Part shown: in pieces, positions 23,697 through 32,999 of the stretch
Layout: each line of letters starts with the position of its first letter
Numbering within the stretch: position 1 is the stretch's first letter
Source: Falsibacillus pallidus
GTDB taxonomy: Bacteria; Bacillota; Bacilli; Bacillales; DSM-25281
DNA length: 64,000 nucleotides
Assembly (NCBI RefSeq): GCF_003350505.1
Contig: NZ_QQAY01000013.1
Coordinates: forward strand, 21,956 to 85,955
Direction of reading: 5' to 3'
The notes under the pieces: model-generated
The model's database searches: none
What the model was told of the DNA's origin: nothing
What the model saw: only the letters and a program-made list of their open reading frames with translations
Translations under genes and position numbers: made by a program

Positions 23697-26095
23697 ATGT
23701 CTTTGCCGAGCACTTCGGTTATGGTTTTGAGGAATGGCTGAATCTGTATTGGCTTTACGATGTATGTGTGGAACCCGCTTTGCGCTGCTCGTTCAATGTC
23801 TGCGTTTAAGGCGTTGGCGCTTAGGGCTATCACCGGGATCTCTTTTGTTTTATCGTTTGATTTTAAGATTTTGATGATGTCGAAGCCCGTACAGTCGGGC
23901 AGGTGTATGTCCAATAAGATCAAGTCCATATCACCGGACCAGGATTTTGAAATCCCTTCTTCTCCAGTCATCGCGGTGTGGAGTTCCATCCATGGATAGA
24001 CTTTCACGATTTCCTCCACTAAATGAATATTAGAAGCCTGATCTTCGATATAAAGGATTTTTTTCTTTTCAGAATGGCGGATTACTTCCTCTGGGAGGGT
24101 TAACGCACGCTTCTCCTTGTTCGCCTCTTTAGAATCCACTTTCAAACTGACGCAGAAGTCGCTTCCCTTGCCCTCTTCACTGGAAACCGATATGCTGGCA
24201 TCCATCATCTTAATAAGCTGCTTCACGAGCGAAAGGCCAATTCCCACACCTTCTACAAGTGTTCCTTCTACTCGATAGAATGGTTTGAAGATCTTTTCTA
24301 TTTCAGATTCGGACAGTCCGATCCCTGAATCGATGAAATGAATCTCCACATTTTCTTCTTTGACCTTGCAGGTTACTGTTACAGACCCGCCTGCTTTATT
24401 GTATTTCAAAGCGTTATCCATTAGATTGATGAAGACTTGCTTCAAACGGGTTGGATCTGCCATGACACTGATTGGGCTGCATTCATCAAGCCTCAGCAAT
24501 ACATCAATACCTTTTGACTCTGCAAGTGGAAGGAACATCCGGATGGCTTCATTCAGGATGACGGAAACATTAACCGAATCAGGAGACATTTTCATCGCCC
24601 CCATTTCAATCCGAGAAAAATCAAGGATTTCCGTCATTAATTCCAGCAGGTGCCTTCCCCCGCTCAAGATCTCACTGACAAAAGATTTCTGCTGCTCTTT
24701 CAATGATCCATCTAGTTCAAGGAGCTGCGCAAAACCCAGGATGCCATTCAAAGGGGTGCGAAGTTCATGGCTCATTTTCGATAAGAAATCAGATTTGGCC
24801 AGGTTCGCTTTTTCAGCGGTCTCCTTTGCTTTCCTAAGTGCACCTTCCATTTCATAACGTTCTGTAATGTCCTCCAGTGTCCACAAGTTCCCCCTGAATT
24901 CATTTTCAATTTTAATCGGGACATACCTTCTTATATAATTGCGTGCATTCAATAACCGGATTTCCGCTGAATCAGGTTCCTTTTCATCCAAAATCCTAGT
25001 GACCTTTTCTTCTAAATATCCAGTGTCCTGATAGAACAGCGAATGAATTTCCCTGCCATGCCTACCGACTTTTTCGCTTAAATTCCTTAGCCCGAACATC
25101 TCAGCAAATCGAGTATTGTAGAGGGTAAGGCGTCTATGCTCATCAGTCATGAATATCCCTACATTCAAATTGTCGATCATGGTTCTCTGGGTGACAAATG
25201 CTTCTCTAAGCTTCAATTCCTGGTCTTTTTGAAAAGTGATATCGGTAAAGGAAATGAGGGCGGCTGTTTTTTCTTCTTCCAGTTTCAGAGGCTTTGCATT
25301 AATGGAGATCCATTTAAATTTAGCCCCTTCAAGCTTGATTCCTAAAATAAGCCCATCAAAATCCATGTGCTGCCGCTTGATTAACATGGTTTGAAGGGTC
25401 TGTATAGAAATCCGCTTCCCTGATTCTTTTTTCACTTTGATTTTCAGTTGCGAGAGCTTTGTTATCGAACTTTCTTCTTTGACCAAAAGCATATCTCTCG
25501 CATTTTGATTCATGCTGCTGATTGAGCCATTTTGGTCAATGATGATGATTGCTTCTGACATCGTACTTAAAACGGTGCGGTACAGCTGCTCTTTTGCCTT
25601 CAGCTTCTTTTCAACACGTTTGCGGTCGGTAATGTCGATACAGGATCCAATGACTTCAATGACCTTTCCATCGCGGATCACTGGCCTCAAAGCGGCTACA
25701 TATTCAATTCCGTTAATGTTTCCTTCATATTCTGTATTTTCGCCATTCCAAGCCCGATCGTAGCTGGAGAATTTAAAATCTGCTTCATCCTTGGGCAAAA
25801 TCTCGTGCAAGGTCTTCCCGACGATATCCGACGATTTGAAAGCCATCCGATTCAACAGCTCGCCATCGCAGAGGGTATGGACAAACTCATTCCCCTGTTT
25901 CTTGAATTTCAGGATCATTCCCTGCTGCTGCCTGACCGTTTCCTGCAGATCAAGCTGAACTTCCTGCATCTTTTCTTCATAATGAAGTAATTCCGAAGAT
26001 TCATCGCGCCTTTTTTGGCCGACCCTGGCAACCGCATAAGATAGAACAATAACCAGCAGCGCTAGAAATAAAATGATCACTTCCTTGGTTGTCAT
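23663..26095 (-). CDS. Membrane-anchored multi-PAS hybrid histidine kinase with C-terminal receiver, 810 aa
   Basis: Domains in order are: one transmembrane helix (residues 7-25), a coiled coil, three PAS domains (about 55-155, 170-285, 300-415), HisKA with phospho-acceptor His in KMSHELRTPLNGILGF, HATPase with N box NLMDNALKYN, G1 DSGIGL and G2 GVGIGLSL, then a receiver with phospho-Asp in LILLDIHLPD and conserved Lys in YIVKPIQ. There is no external sensor domain, so signals are sensed in the cytoplasm. The last residues (MGTGSLSRSTN) come from a GGGACAGG repeat. It is related in its HisKA region to the GAF kinase at 27848. Confidence 0.93.
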   Translation of the reverse strand: MTTKEVIILFLALLVIVLSYAVARVGQKRRDESSELLHYEEKMQEVQLDLQETVRQQQGMILKFKKQGNEFVHTLCDGELLNRMAFKSSDIVGKTLHEILPKDEADFKFSSYDRAWNGENTEYEGNINGIEYVAALRPVIRDGKVIEVIGSCIDITDRKRVEKKLKAKEQLYRTVLSTMSEAIIIIDQNGSISSMNQNARDMLLVKEESSITKLSQLKIKVKKESGKRISIQTLQTMLIKRQHMDFDGLILGIKLEGAKFKWISINAKPLKLEEEKTAALISFTDITFQKDQELKLREAFVTQRTMIDNLNVGIFMTDEHRRLTLYNTRFAEMFGLRNLSEKVGRHGREIHSLFYQDTGYLEEKVTRILDEKEPDSAEIRLLNARNYIRRYVPIKIENEFRGNLWTLEDITERYEMEGALRKAKETAEKANLAKSDFLSKMSHELRTPLNGILGFAQLLELDGSLKEQQKSFVSEILSGGRHLLELMTEILDFSRIEMGAMKMSPDSVNVSVILNEAIRMFLPLAESKGIDVLLRLDECSPISVMADPTRLKQVFINLMDNALKYNKAGGSVTVTCKVKEENVEIHFIDSGIGLSESEIEKIFKPFYRVEGTLVEGVGIGLSLVKQLIKMMDASISVSSEEGKGSDFCVSLKVDSKEANKEKRALTLPEEVIRHSEKKKILYIEDQASNIHLVEEIVKVYPWMELHTAMTGEEGISKSWSGDMDLILLDIHLPDCTGFDIIKILKSNDKTKEIPVIALSANALNADIERAAQSGFHTYIVKPIQIQPFLKTITEVLGKDMGTGSLSRSTN

Positions 26096-26128
26096 GTTAA
26101 AAAACTCCTTTAAAAATGGAAATGCCCG

Positions 26129-26272
26129 CTAAATAGAGCAGGCATCTACCTTGGCAGAACCCCTGAATTCCTGCGCTACCATCCATTTGATGAATTCGAT
26201 TTCTTGAATAGTCAATTCACGTTTCAATCTGCTTTGGAACTGCAAAACAAGATCTATGTATCGGTCCGCCAT
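26129..26272 (-). CDS. Small acidic/amphipathic protein, 47 aa, unknown
   Basis: ATG at 26272 follows AAAAGGAG with good spacing. The product (MADRYIDLVLQFQSRLKREL then TIQEIEFIKWMVAQEFRG) is predicted to be helical with no membrane span. The stop codon lies in the loop of a hairpin AATGCCCGCT/AGCAGGCAT that could act as a weak terminator ahead of the hybrid kinase gene. It sits between a LytTR regulator and the kinase. I do not recognise the family. Confidence 0.65.
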   Translation of the reverse strand: MADRYIDLVLQFQSRLKRELTIQEIEFIKWMVAQEFRGSAKVDACSI

Positions 26273-26370
26273 TTCTGATTCTCCTTTTGAGGAAATTAAT
26301 CTTCTGTATAATTCTTTGGTGTCCTATTAAATTCCTCTTTTTGAAACGGCCATGATTCACTGAGATTCCA

Positions 26371-27102
26371 CTAATGATTTAATATCCCTTGTATTTCATG
26401 GATTTTCAGTTTGGAGATATAGGCTTTTTTCTCCGAATCTTTAAAATGGGCCAAAAATGTTTCCCCGGACGCTTCAATCATGAACACTTGGCTGAGGTTC
26501 ACAATATAGGATCGGTGAGTCTTGCTGAAATAGGATGGCAGATGCTCCTCCATTTCATGCAGGGGCTCCGTCGTCTCAATCCGCTCTTTCCGGGTATGGA
26601 TAATCGTCTTCCTTCCTTCTTTTTCGAGAAAAAGAATGTCGTCCATTTTCAAAAAGAAATACTCATTCTGCTGTTTAACGGACAGCATGTCTGCCTTCTT
26701 CTCCTCAATATCGGCTGGATGAGTTTGAAGACGATGGATGTTCTTCCCAGCTTTTTCAATCGCTTCGTTCAATCGATTTTGTTCAATCGGCTTCACGACG
26801 TAGTCAACCGCCGAAATGCGAAAAGCTTCAACGGCAAACTCCTCGTAGCCAGTCGTGAAAATCACTTGAAGATGCGGAAAAATGGTCTTGCACGTCTTCA
26901 CCGCCTCCAATCCATTTACACCAGGCATATCAATATCGGCCAGAAGGATATCCGGCTTCAACTGTACGACTTTCAGTATTAGTTCATCACTGCTTTCCGC
27001 TTCACCAACCAATTCAAGATGAGGCATCGGTTGAATGAAATGGGTGAGAAGCGTGCGGGAAGACTTGTCATCATCGGCAATGACTACCTTCAATAGTTCC
27101 AT
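26371..27102 (-). CDS. LytTR-family response regulator, 243 aa
   Basis: The receiver (residues 1-120) has the acidic pair in VVIADDD, phospho-Asp in DILLADIDMPGVNGL and Lys in YVVKPIEQNR. A LytTR DNA-binding domain follows (YFFLKMDDILFLEKEGRKTI ... FSKTHRSYIVNLSQV). ATG at 27102 is eight bases after GGAGGG. It is adjacent and paralogous to the regulator at 27145, both behind the GAF kinase, so the two may share one kinase or heterodimerise. Confidence 0.93.
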   Translation of the reverse strand: MELLKVVIADDDKSSRTLLTHFIQPMPHLELVGEAESSDELILKVVQLKPDILLADIDMPGVNGLEAVKTCKTIFPHLQVIFTTGYEEFAVEAFRISAVDYVVKPIEQNRLNEAIEKAGKNIHRLQTHPADIEEKKADMLSVKQQNEYFFLKMDDILFLEKEGRKTIIHTRKERIETTEPLHEMEEHLPSYFSKTHRSYIVNLSQVFMIEASGETFLAHFKDSEKKAYISKLKIHEIQGILNH

Positions 27103-27144
27103 CCGCCACTCCCTCCTTTTTGCTATAAAAATTTGTTTCAAAAC

Positions 27145-27879
27145 CTAATTTTGAATTTCCATTAACTCTTTCAATTCGTTTATCTTAAGCTTCGAGATGC
27201 TCGCTTGCATATCAAAATCATGAAAATAGGCAACAAATGTCTCTTTCTGTGGGGTAATATGCGAGATTTTCTTTAGATTGACCACATATGAGCGATGGGC
27301 CAAAAAGAAAGAATTATTTAGCTTTTCCTGAAGATTTCCGAGGATTTCAGATGTTTCATAGACTCTTTCTTTTGTATAGACCAAGCATTTGACACCGCTT
27401 TTTTCAATAAAGTATATATCCGCAAACGGAATATAATATGTCTTTTGCTGGGCTTTGATTGGCAGCCTATCGAGCTTTTCCACCATTCCTTGAGTGACTT
27501 GCCTTTCCGCTAATATGATTTCCTTTGCTTTATCGAGTGCTTGATAGAAACGATTTTTTTCCAGCGGTTTGACGATGTAGTCAACGGCTTCCATGTGAAA
27601 TGCTCCGACCGCAAACTCATCATAGCCTGTTACAAAAATAAATTTCAGCCCTGGATTGAACTCAGCGCATTCCTTCATTGCTTCCATTCCATTTTTAATT
27701 GGCATATTAATATCTGCAATGATTAAATCAGGATTTAGTTCGAGGGCAGTATGGACCAGTTCTTCCCCATTGGCGCAGGAACCTAAAATATAAAAATCAA
27801 CCAGCTTTCCCATGAAGTGCTCCATGATTTCGATTCCGTCAGCATGGTCATCTGCCAGCAGGACTTTGATTATACTCAT
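27145..27879 (-). CDS. LytTR-family response regulator, 244 aa
   Basis: The receiver has the acidic pair in VLLADDHADG, phospho-Asp in DLIIADINMPIKNGM and Lys in YIVKPLEKNR, followed by a LytTR domain (KTYYIPFADIYFIEKSGVKC; FFLAHRSYVVNLKKISHI). The start chosen is ATG at 27879, inside the 3' end of the kinase gene; ATG at 27891 is an alternative. The overlap with the kinase indicates coupled translation and a cognate pair. Confidence 0.93.
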   Translation of the reverse strand: MSIIKVLLADDHADGIEIMEHFMGKLVDFYILGSCANGEELVHTALELNPDLIIADINMPIKNGMEAMKECAEFNPGLKFIFVTGYDEFAVGAFHMEAVDYIVKPLEKNRFYQALDKAKEIILAERQVTQGMVEKLDRLPIKAQQKTYYIPFADIYFIEKSGVKCLVYTKERVYETSEILGNLQEKLNNSFFLAHRSYVVNLKKISHITPQKETFVAYFHDFDMQASISKLKINELKELMEIQN

Positions 27880-29179
27880 CGGACCTTTCATCTACCTTTC
27901 TATCGTGGACAAGCTTCATAGTGATCCAGAAAGTGCTCCCTTCTCCCAATACACTTTCCACCCCCGCTTCGCCATCCATTTCATTGATCAGCTTCTTCAC
28001 AATGGCCAGTCCGATTCCGGTTCCTTCGATATTCGTCTCTTCATTATGAATCCGGTAGAAGGGGGTGAAAATATGTTCCAATTCATCTGCCGGAATCCCA
28101 ATTCCTGTATCCTTTATTATTAATACGACCGTTTCCGTATGGCGTCTGCATTTAATATGAATATTTCCGCCCCATTTGTTGTATTTGACTGCATTCACTA
28201 AGAGATTGCCGACTACTTGTTCAAGGCGGATAGACACTCCCCAGACGGACTCTTCCATTACATCTGTTAAATCATGTGTGATGGAAATACCCTTCGCTTC
28301 AGCATCGGGCTTAATCCTGTCTACACATTTCCGGATCATGGCTACAATCATGACAGGCTCCATGAAGCGTTTTGCAGGCGGAGCATCGTATCTGGCGATA
28401 TCAAGCATTTCATTGATGAGCTTCAACAGCTGCCTCCCGGATGTCAGGATCCTTTTCACCCTTTTTTCCTGCATGCTGCTCAATGGGGCCTCCAAATCAT
28501 CCTCAAGAATCTGCGCGAATCCTAAAATGGAGTTCAGCGGGGTCCTGAATTCATGGCTCATCATAGAAAGGAATTCTGTCTTAATCCGATTTGCTTTCTC
28601 TGCCTCTTCCTTGCTTTTCTTCAAATCCCTTATCAAAAAGGTCCGATCCAATGTGATCGCTACCCCATTACAGATGGTGTAGATGAACTCAATCTCTTCA
28701 GGGGAAAAAGTAGAACGGCGAAAAGACCCAAATGAAAGGGTCCCAATCAATTTTCCATATGCCATCAATGGGTGGCAGACATAGGATTTCAAACCCAGCC
28801 CCTTTATGAATTGAACTTTTTCATCAAGCGATTCATCCACATGTTGAACGATGCAGCGTTCCTGCTCCTCAGCCACCGTACCACAAACAAATTCCCCCAG
28901 TTCCAGGCACTCCGCTTCTTTTACTGAATTTTCATCGATGCCATATGAATTCATGAGGTGCAATTTCCCAGTCGCTTCATCGAATATATAGTTAAAATAA
29001 ATATCGAGGTCCAGGTAATCGGATATAGCTTGGAATAATGAGTCCAGAACATCCTTTGGATCTTCTTTATAAATCATGTGGCTAAGGGATTTATAGAGAA
29101 GCAGGAGTTTTTTATATTTTTCTTCCATTGTCTCTTCCGAACTTTTTTTAGATGTGAAATGTTTGATCAGCTCGTTCAT
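27848..29179 (-). CDS. GAF-domain sensor histidine kinase, 443 aa
   Basis: A GAF domain (about residues 40-185; KSYVCHPLMAYGKLIGTLSFG) is followed by HisKA with His in MMSHEFRTPLNSILGF and HATPase with NLLVNAVKYN, DTGIGI and GTGIGLAI. There is no membrane segment, so it is a soluble kinase. The HisKA region resembles that of the hybrid kinase at 23663. It follows the fapA-STAS pair by 77 bases with no obvious terminator, so it may be transcribed from the same riboswitch-controlled promoter. Confidence 0.93.
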   Translation of the reverse strand: MNELIKHFTSKKSSEETMEEKYKKLLLLYKSLSHMIYKEDPKDVLDSLFQAISDYLDLDIYFNYIFDEATGKLHLMNSYGIDENSVKEAECLELGEFVCGTVAEEQERCIVQHVDESLDEKVQFIKGLGLKSYVCHPLMAYGKLIGTLSFGSFRRSTFSPEEIEFIYTICNGVAITLDRTFLIRDLKKSKEEAEKANRIKTEFLSMMSHEFRTPLNSILGFAQILEDDLEAPLSSMQEKRVKRILTSGRQLLKLINEMLDIARYDAPPAKRFMEPVMIVAMIRKCVDRIKPDAEAKGISITHDLTDVMEESVWGVSIRLEQVVGNLLVNAVKYNKWGGNIHIKCRRHTETVVLIIKDTGIGIPADELEHIFTPFYRIHNEETNIEGTGIGLAIVKKLINEMDGEAGVESVLGEGSTFWITMKLVHDRKVDERSDEYNQSPAGR

Positions 29180-29256
29180 TTCAATCCCTCTTCCCGTTAA
29201 GCGTTTACATATATTTTACTAGTATTCCAGAAAAATATCTTTTGGTAAAAAAAGGG

Positions 29257-29577
29257 TTAGACGAAAGCCGATTCCCCAATGATTTCCCGGAATCCTATGA
29301 TTTCAAAGACGTCTTGTACAGCTTCCTGTACGTTTTGAATCAATACTTCCTTCAAAAGATACTGATTCTTCAGCGAATCTATCAAATGGATCAAGAGGCC
29401 GATCCCCGTAGAATCGACAAATGAGACATCCGCCAAGTCTAAATGAATCGTTTGGAATTCCCCCAGCTCCGGAATTAATTCCTGCTCAATGAATTCTGCG
29501 ACCTCTATATCTAAATCCCCTTTAAAGTAGACCGTTCCCATTTCCTCATTCTCTTTGACCAGTTCATATTTGAACAT
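29257..29577 (-). CDS. STAS-domain protein (anti-sigma-factor-antagonist-like), 106 aa
   Basis: A stand-alone STAS domain with the phospho-acceptor motif FVDSTGIGLLIHL (Ser then Thr before Gly), as in SpoIIAA/RsbV. The ATG at 29577 overlaps the 3' end of the fapA-like gene by 14 bases. No cognate kinase or phosphatase is adjacent; the nearest RsbW-like domain in the window is in the membrane HD-GYP protein at 52441. Both STAS genes of the window lie behind c-di-GMP riboswitches. Confidence 0.88.
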   Translation of the reverse strand: MFKYELVKENEEMGTVYFKGDLDIEVAEFIEQELIPELGEFQTIHLDLADVSFVDSTGIGLLIHLIDSLKNQYLLKEVLIQNVQEAVQDVFEIIGFREIIGESAFV

Positions 29578-31648
29578 GCAGTTTACTCTCCCTTCCAGTC
29601 GAATGAAAGCCAATCCGTCCGTTTTCATCCACATAAGCGGAAAAATGCGTCACATCTTGGCTGAACTTGTGACAGACCTTTCCGATTTGGATCACGGTCC
29701 CTTCCCTTGCCAGATTCATAGAAATGGTCTTTCCTTGCGGGACCACTATTCTTGTCCCGACTCCGGAAACAGATCCGGCTTCTTTAACGAAAACCCCTTC
29801 TCGTGCAAAGACGTCTCCGCCTCTCAGAACGCCGTTGATTCTCACGGTGCCTCCCGCATGAACTTTTGAATTATAGCAGCCCTGTCCGAATACCATCACA
29901 TCGCCGCTTGAAAAAATATTGCTGTTAAGGGAATACAGCAGCTCTACTGCGCTCCCAGTCTCATCTGCTATTTTATATTGGTCATGCAAGACGCCAAGGT
30001 CATGCAGGAGTGTATGGAGCGCATCAAACGAGTGCCATTTATTCGGGATGGAAGAAAGGAAACACATCCTTAAGTCTTCCGACATGTCCTTCCAGTCCGT
30101 TGAAATCCATTGGTCGCCTTTTTCTGCTATTTCGAGGAATTGCTGGATCAATCCTTTCAGTGTACTGAATTTCTTTTCCATCAAGAGTTTGAGTAGCGGC
30201 AGAAGTCCATTTTTTTCATAGTCGCTAAGCTTCCAGGCTGGAACTTTTCTGAGCTGATCGATGGATTGGATCAATTTACCTACATTTTGTTCCACAGCGT
30301 CTAAAATATAGACCAATTCGGAAATGTACATATTGTCTTTCCCTGCACTGATTGTGCTTCCAATCACATTACGGCTGATAAGGACGGAACTTTTTGAAAT
30401 GATGGTAGCCATGTTCACATTTTCACTGATCTGAATCACCCCATCAGCTTCAACAAGCATGGAATTTTCCACATTCCCAAGGATATCAACATCTCCGTTG
30501 AATCGGATATTCCCTGATTCAATCGTGACGTCTCCTGAATAGACCATCTTTTGCATGATAGAGATTTTAACGAGCTGTCCTGATTTTTCTAAATATGGGC
30601 GGCCGGATTCAGAAGCCACCAATTTTCCGACCCCATCGGTTTCAACGAGCATGACGCCTTTTCCCGTCTGGATGACAAGTGGAAATGTCTGTTTGGCAGG
30701 CAGCGGTTTATTGGTCACGGTTTTGCCTGGAATGCCGGGGATTGGCGGATGTACAAGGGCGATTACCTGTCCTTGTGAGACGCTTGGAACCGAGCGGATT
30801 TCCCTGAAATCAACCGTCCCATTGGCTCGTTTTTTCGGACCATTCTCTTTATCTTCAAAAGCAGAAATCACTTCCAGATAGCCATTCTGCCCTTCAATCG
30901 ATTCAATTCCCTTGGCAACGACAAAGCTTCCAGGCTTATCTGTTTCTATCGCTTTCATCATTTCCTGATGATGGAAGCCGTGTATGACATTTAAGGATTC
31001 GAGCTTATTGATAATGGCTTCATAGGTCAGTGTATTTTGGCTGCTTCGTACTTCCTGTGCTTCTAAAAATACATGTTGGGCTGGCGGGCAGTCTTTTACA
31101 GAGCGGATGATTTTCACTCCCGGCTCGACATGGAGGGTAACGGCGAGATGCGCAGAATCCATTTCGATGCGCCATTTCGTTTCGGTCTCCTCACTATCCA
31201 CCTTGATTTCAAAGTGGTCGCCTTCCTCTACGATGGTCGTTCCTTCAGATAGAAAGCCATTTTTATAAAGTTTAATGTATTTTCCTGTACTGATGGTCGG
31301 GAATTGTGTTGGGGATGGCTGTCCGATGATTTGGCCATTTTTAATCTCCACCATGCCTTTTAGACCCTTCTCTTCCTTGAAGAGTTCTTCAATGACTTCT
31401 TCTAATGAAGTGGATGTATCATCCAATTGTTCATCGATCATTGATTCCCAATTGTGTTCTTTTTTTGGTTTAGTGGAGGACTTTTGTTTCGTTATTCTGA
31501 CGACAGCCGGCTTTGCACGGAGAAATTTCTTCGTTTCCATTTCAAGGATTTCAATCGACACCTCTTCACGGGCAGCGCCTAAAATCGTCAACCCCATTTC
31601 GACCGCATCGTTGACACATTTTCCTCTGGATACAATTGATTGACTCAT
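29564..31648 (-). CDS. FapA/DUF342 family protein with N-terminal Jag-N-like domain, 694 aa
   Basis: The N-terminus IVSRGKCVNDAVEMGLTILG with VSIEILEMETKKFL resembles the Jag-N domain. The rest is DUF342: KANGTVDFREIRSVPSVSQGQ, then VHPPIPGIPGKTVTNKPLPA, then beta-helix repeats (IRFNGDVDILGNVENSMLVE). The C-terminal MVFGQGCYNSKVHAGGTVRI continues this. Family members (FapA) are linked to flagellar assembly and polarity. ATG follows AAAGGAG. A c-di-GMP-I riboswitch lies 262 bases upstream, so expression likely responds to the motile/sessile switch. Confidence 0.9.
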   Translation of the reverse strand: MSQSIVSRGKCVNDAVEMGLTILGAAREEVSIEILEMETKKFLRAKPAVVRITKQKSSTKPKKEHNWESMIDEQLDDTSTSLEEVIEELFKEEKGLKGMVEIKNGQIIGQPSPTQFPTISTGKYIKLYKNGFLSEGTTIVEEGDHFEIKVDSEETETKWRIEMDSAHLAVTLHVEPGVKIIRSVKDCPPAQHVFLEAQEVRSSQNTLTYEAIINKLESLNVIHGFHHQEMMKAIETDKPGSFVVAKGIESIEGQNGYLEVISAFEDKENGPKKRANGTVDFREIRSVPSVSQGQVIALVHPPIPGIPGKTVTNKPLPAKQTFPLVIQTGKGVMLVETDGVGKLVASESGRPYLEKSGQLVKISIMQKMVYSGDVTIESGNIRFNGDVDILGNVENSMLVEADGVIQISENVNMATIISKSSVLISRNVIGSTISAGKDNMYISELVYILDAVEQNVGKLIQSIDQLRKVPAWKLSDYEKNGLLPLLKLLMEKKFSTLKGLIQQFLEIAEKGDQWISTDWKDMSEDLRMCFLSSIPNKWHSFDALHTLLHDLGVLHDQYKIADETGSAVELLYSLNSNIFSSGDVMVFGQGCYNSKVHAGGTVRINGVLRGGDVFAREGVFVKEAGSVSGVGTRIVVPQGKTISMNLAREGTVIQIGKVCHKFSQDVTHFSAYVDENGRIGFHSTGRESKLHVQI

Positions 31649-31726
31649 CTGGAATCTACTCCTTTACTTTGATTACGGAAGAATGAATACAGACATTATT
31701 CCTCTTTAGGAAGAGCTTCTGATTTT

Positions 31727-31777
31727 CTATTCACCGCTACTGTCTATTTTTTGAAAATAAAAAGCTGCCCCAGTCAT
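31727..31777 (-). CDS. Possible 16-codon leader ORF between riboswitch and fapA
   Basis: ATG at 31777 follows GAAGGAGTTTCACAA, a strong ribosome binding site, and the frame runs 16 codons (MTGAAFYFQKIDSSGE) to a TAG. It lies inside the 389-bp leader between the c-di-GMP aptamer and the fapA-like start. It may be a true leader peptide or chance; its only support is the binding site and position. Confidence 0.3.
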   Translation of the reverse strand: MTGAAFYFQKIDSSGE

Positions 31778-31909
31778 TTGTGAAACTCCTTCATCCAAGG
31801 AATCAGCCTCTGGTAAAAGTGCTGATCTGCTTGGAAGAAAGTGTACAAAAAAGAATGGGACAGCCATTAACAGGGATTTAAATTCCTGTGACTTATAGTG
31901 CGTTCCATC

Positions 31910-31992
31910 CTTTCGGCGGCCCGGCTGCCATTGTCTTTCCAACGTTAGGCCCGTGGCTTTGCGTCCTCACTTTTCAATGAGTTTGCCTTTAT
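31910..31992 (-). promoter_or_regulatory. Cyclic-di-GMP-I (GEMM-I) riboswitch, copy 2
   Basis: On the minus strand the aptamer reads AAAGGCAAACTCATT, the GAAA tetraloop, GTGAGGACGCAAAGCCACGG, GCCTAACG and, after the second helix, ATGGCAGCCGGGCCGCCG. Every conserved GEMM-I block is present, including GACGCAAAGCCACGGGCCTAA. The palindrome ACAGGAATTTAAATCCCTGT follows (31870-31889), and a short AATGG-CCATT hairpin with a T run comes after it; either could be part of the expression platform. It controls the fapA-like gene and probably the STAS gene. Confidence 0.95.
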
Positions 31993-32037
31993 CGAGGATT
32001 TAACCTTTGTATTCGGTCAAAATTCGAATTTTAATGT

Positions 32038-32787
32038 TTATATTATGAAGATCTTTTCCTTTAATCCTGTTTCCAGCTTTTGCGGTTCACCAAGGAGATA
32101 GCCTTGCACTATAGGGACATTCAGCATTTTGGCTTGAGCTAAGTCCACATCCTGTTCAACGCCCTCGAGGATGAATGTCATCTGCGGGTCCAGGTATTGC
32201 GACAGCATAGAAATCGTTTCCTGCTTTTCTTTTGAATAAGCAAGGCCTTCTGAAAAATAACGGTCCAGTTTGACAAATGTGGGTTTAAAATCAATCATCT
32301 TTTGAAATGTGGCCGCTCCTTTTCCGACATCGTCAAGAGCAATAAGGAAACCGAATTTCTTGATGACATCCAGCTTTTGAGGGAGATCCGGGTCGTTCCA
32401 AGCGTATTCTTCTTCAATCGTTTCGTTCATTTCCAGCACTACCCGCCCCGGCAATTCCGGATGCTTTTCAATAAGCCTGATCAATAATTCGATAAAATCC
32501 GGATGTAGGATTGTAGAAGGATAAACATTGAGAAATAGCAGCTGCTGATCGAAGTCCATGAATGGAAATTGTTCAATTGCTTTTACAAATGACAAAGTAT
32601 CAAATTCATAAAGAAGACCTTCTGAACGCGCTTCATCAAATAGCTCTTCCGGATTGATCCGGTTTCCGCTGCCAAATCTCAATAATCCCTCATACCCGTA
32701 GACCTTCCAATGAGCAATACGCCAGATTGGCTGAAAATAGTGTTCCACACTCCCACTATGAATGATTTTTTCCACACTTGATTGCAT
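32038..32787 (-). CDS. EAL-domain cyclic-di-GMP phosphodiesterase, 249 aa
   Basis: A stand-alone EAL domain with the catalytic set intact: YGYEGLLRF (EAL variant EGL), FLNVYPSTI (Asn), VLEMNETIEE (Glu), IALDDVGKGA (Asp-Asp), VKLDRYF (Lys), ILEGVEQ (Glu) and VQGYLLGEP (Gln). The loop 6 DDFGTGYSS is altered to DDVGKGAAT, which may affect activity. It would hydrolyse c-di-GMP to pGpG in the cytoplasm. ATG follows AAGGAGG. It lies just upstream of the fapA riboswitch, so a local change in c-di-GMP could feed back on that gene. Confidence 0.93.
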   Translation of the reverse strand: MQSSVEKIIHSGSVEHYFQPIWRIAHWKVYGYEGLLRFGSGNRINPEELFDEARSEGLLYEFDTLSFVKAIEQFPFMDFDQQLLFLNVYPSTILHPDFIELLIRLIEKHPELPGRVVLEMNETIEEEYAWNDPDLPQKLDVIKKFGFLIALDDVGKGAATFQKMIDFKPTFVKLDRYFSEGLAYSKEKQETISMLSQYLDPQMTFILEGVEQDVDLAQAKMLNVPIVQGYLLGEPQKLETGLKEKIFII

Positions 32788-32999
32788 CTGCTTTCCCCTC
32801 CTTTTTCCTTCTTATGCTTTGTTATTCCCACTATAACTTTAGTCCCATTAAGTGTCTAATGGACTCAGGACCTTTCATGCACAAAAAGGGACATTTCAGA
32901 CTCCCTTTCATGACATTCATGTACAAAACCGGACATAATACAACAAATTTCGAATAATTTGAATAAATATAAAACATCTGTGAATATTTATAAAAACTG

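Noticed and set aside
31727..31942. 71-residue minus-strand frame over the second riboswitch
   Set aside because: Most of it overlaps the aptamer and lacks a binding site; only the internal 16-codon frame with GAAGGAG is kept as a weak candidate.
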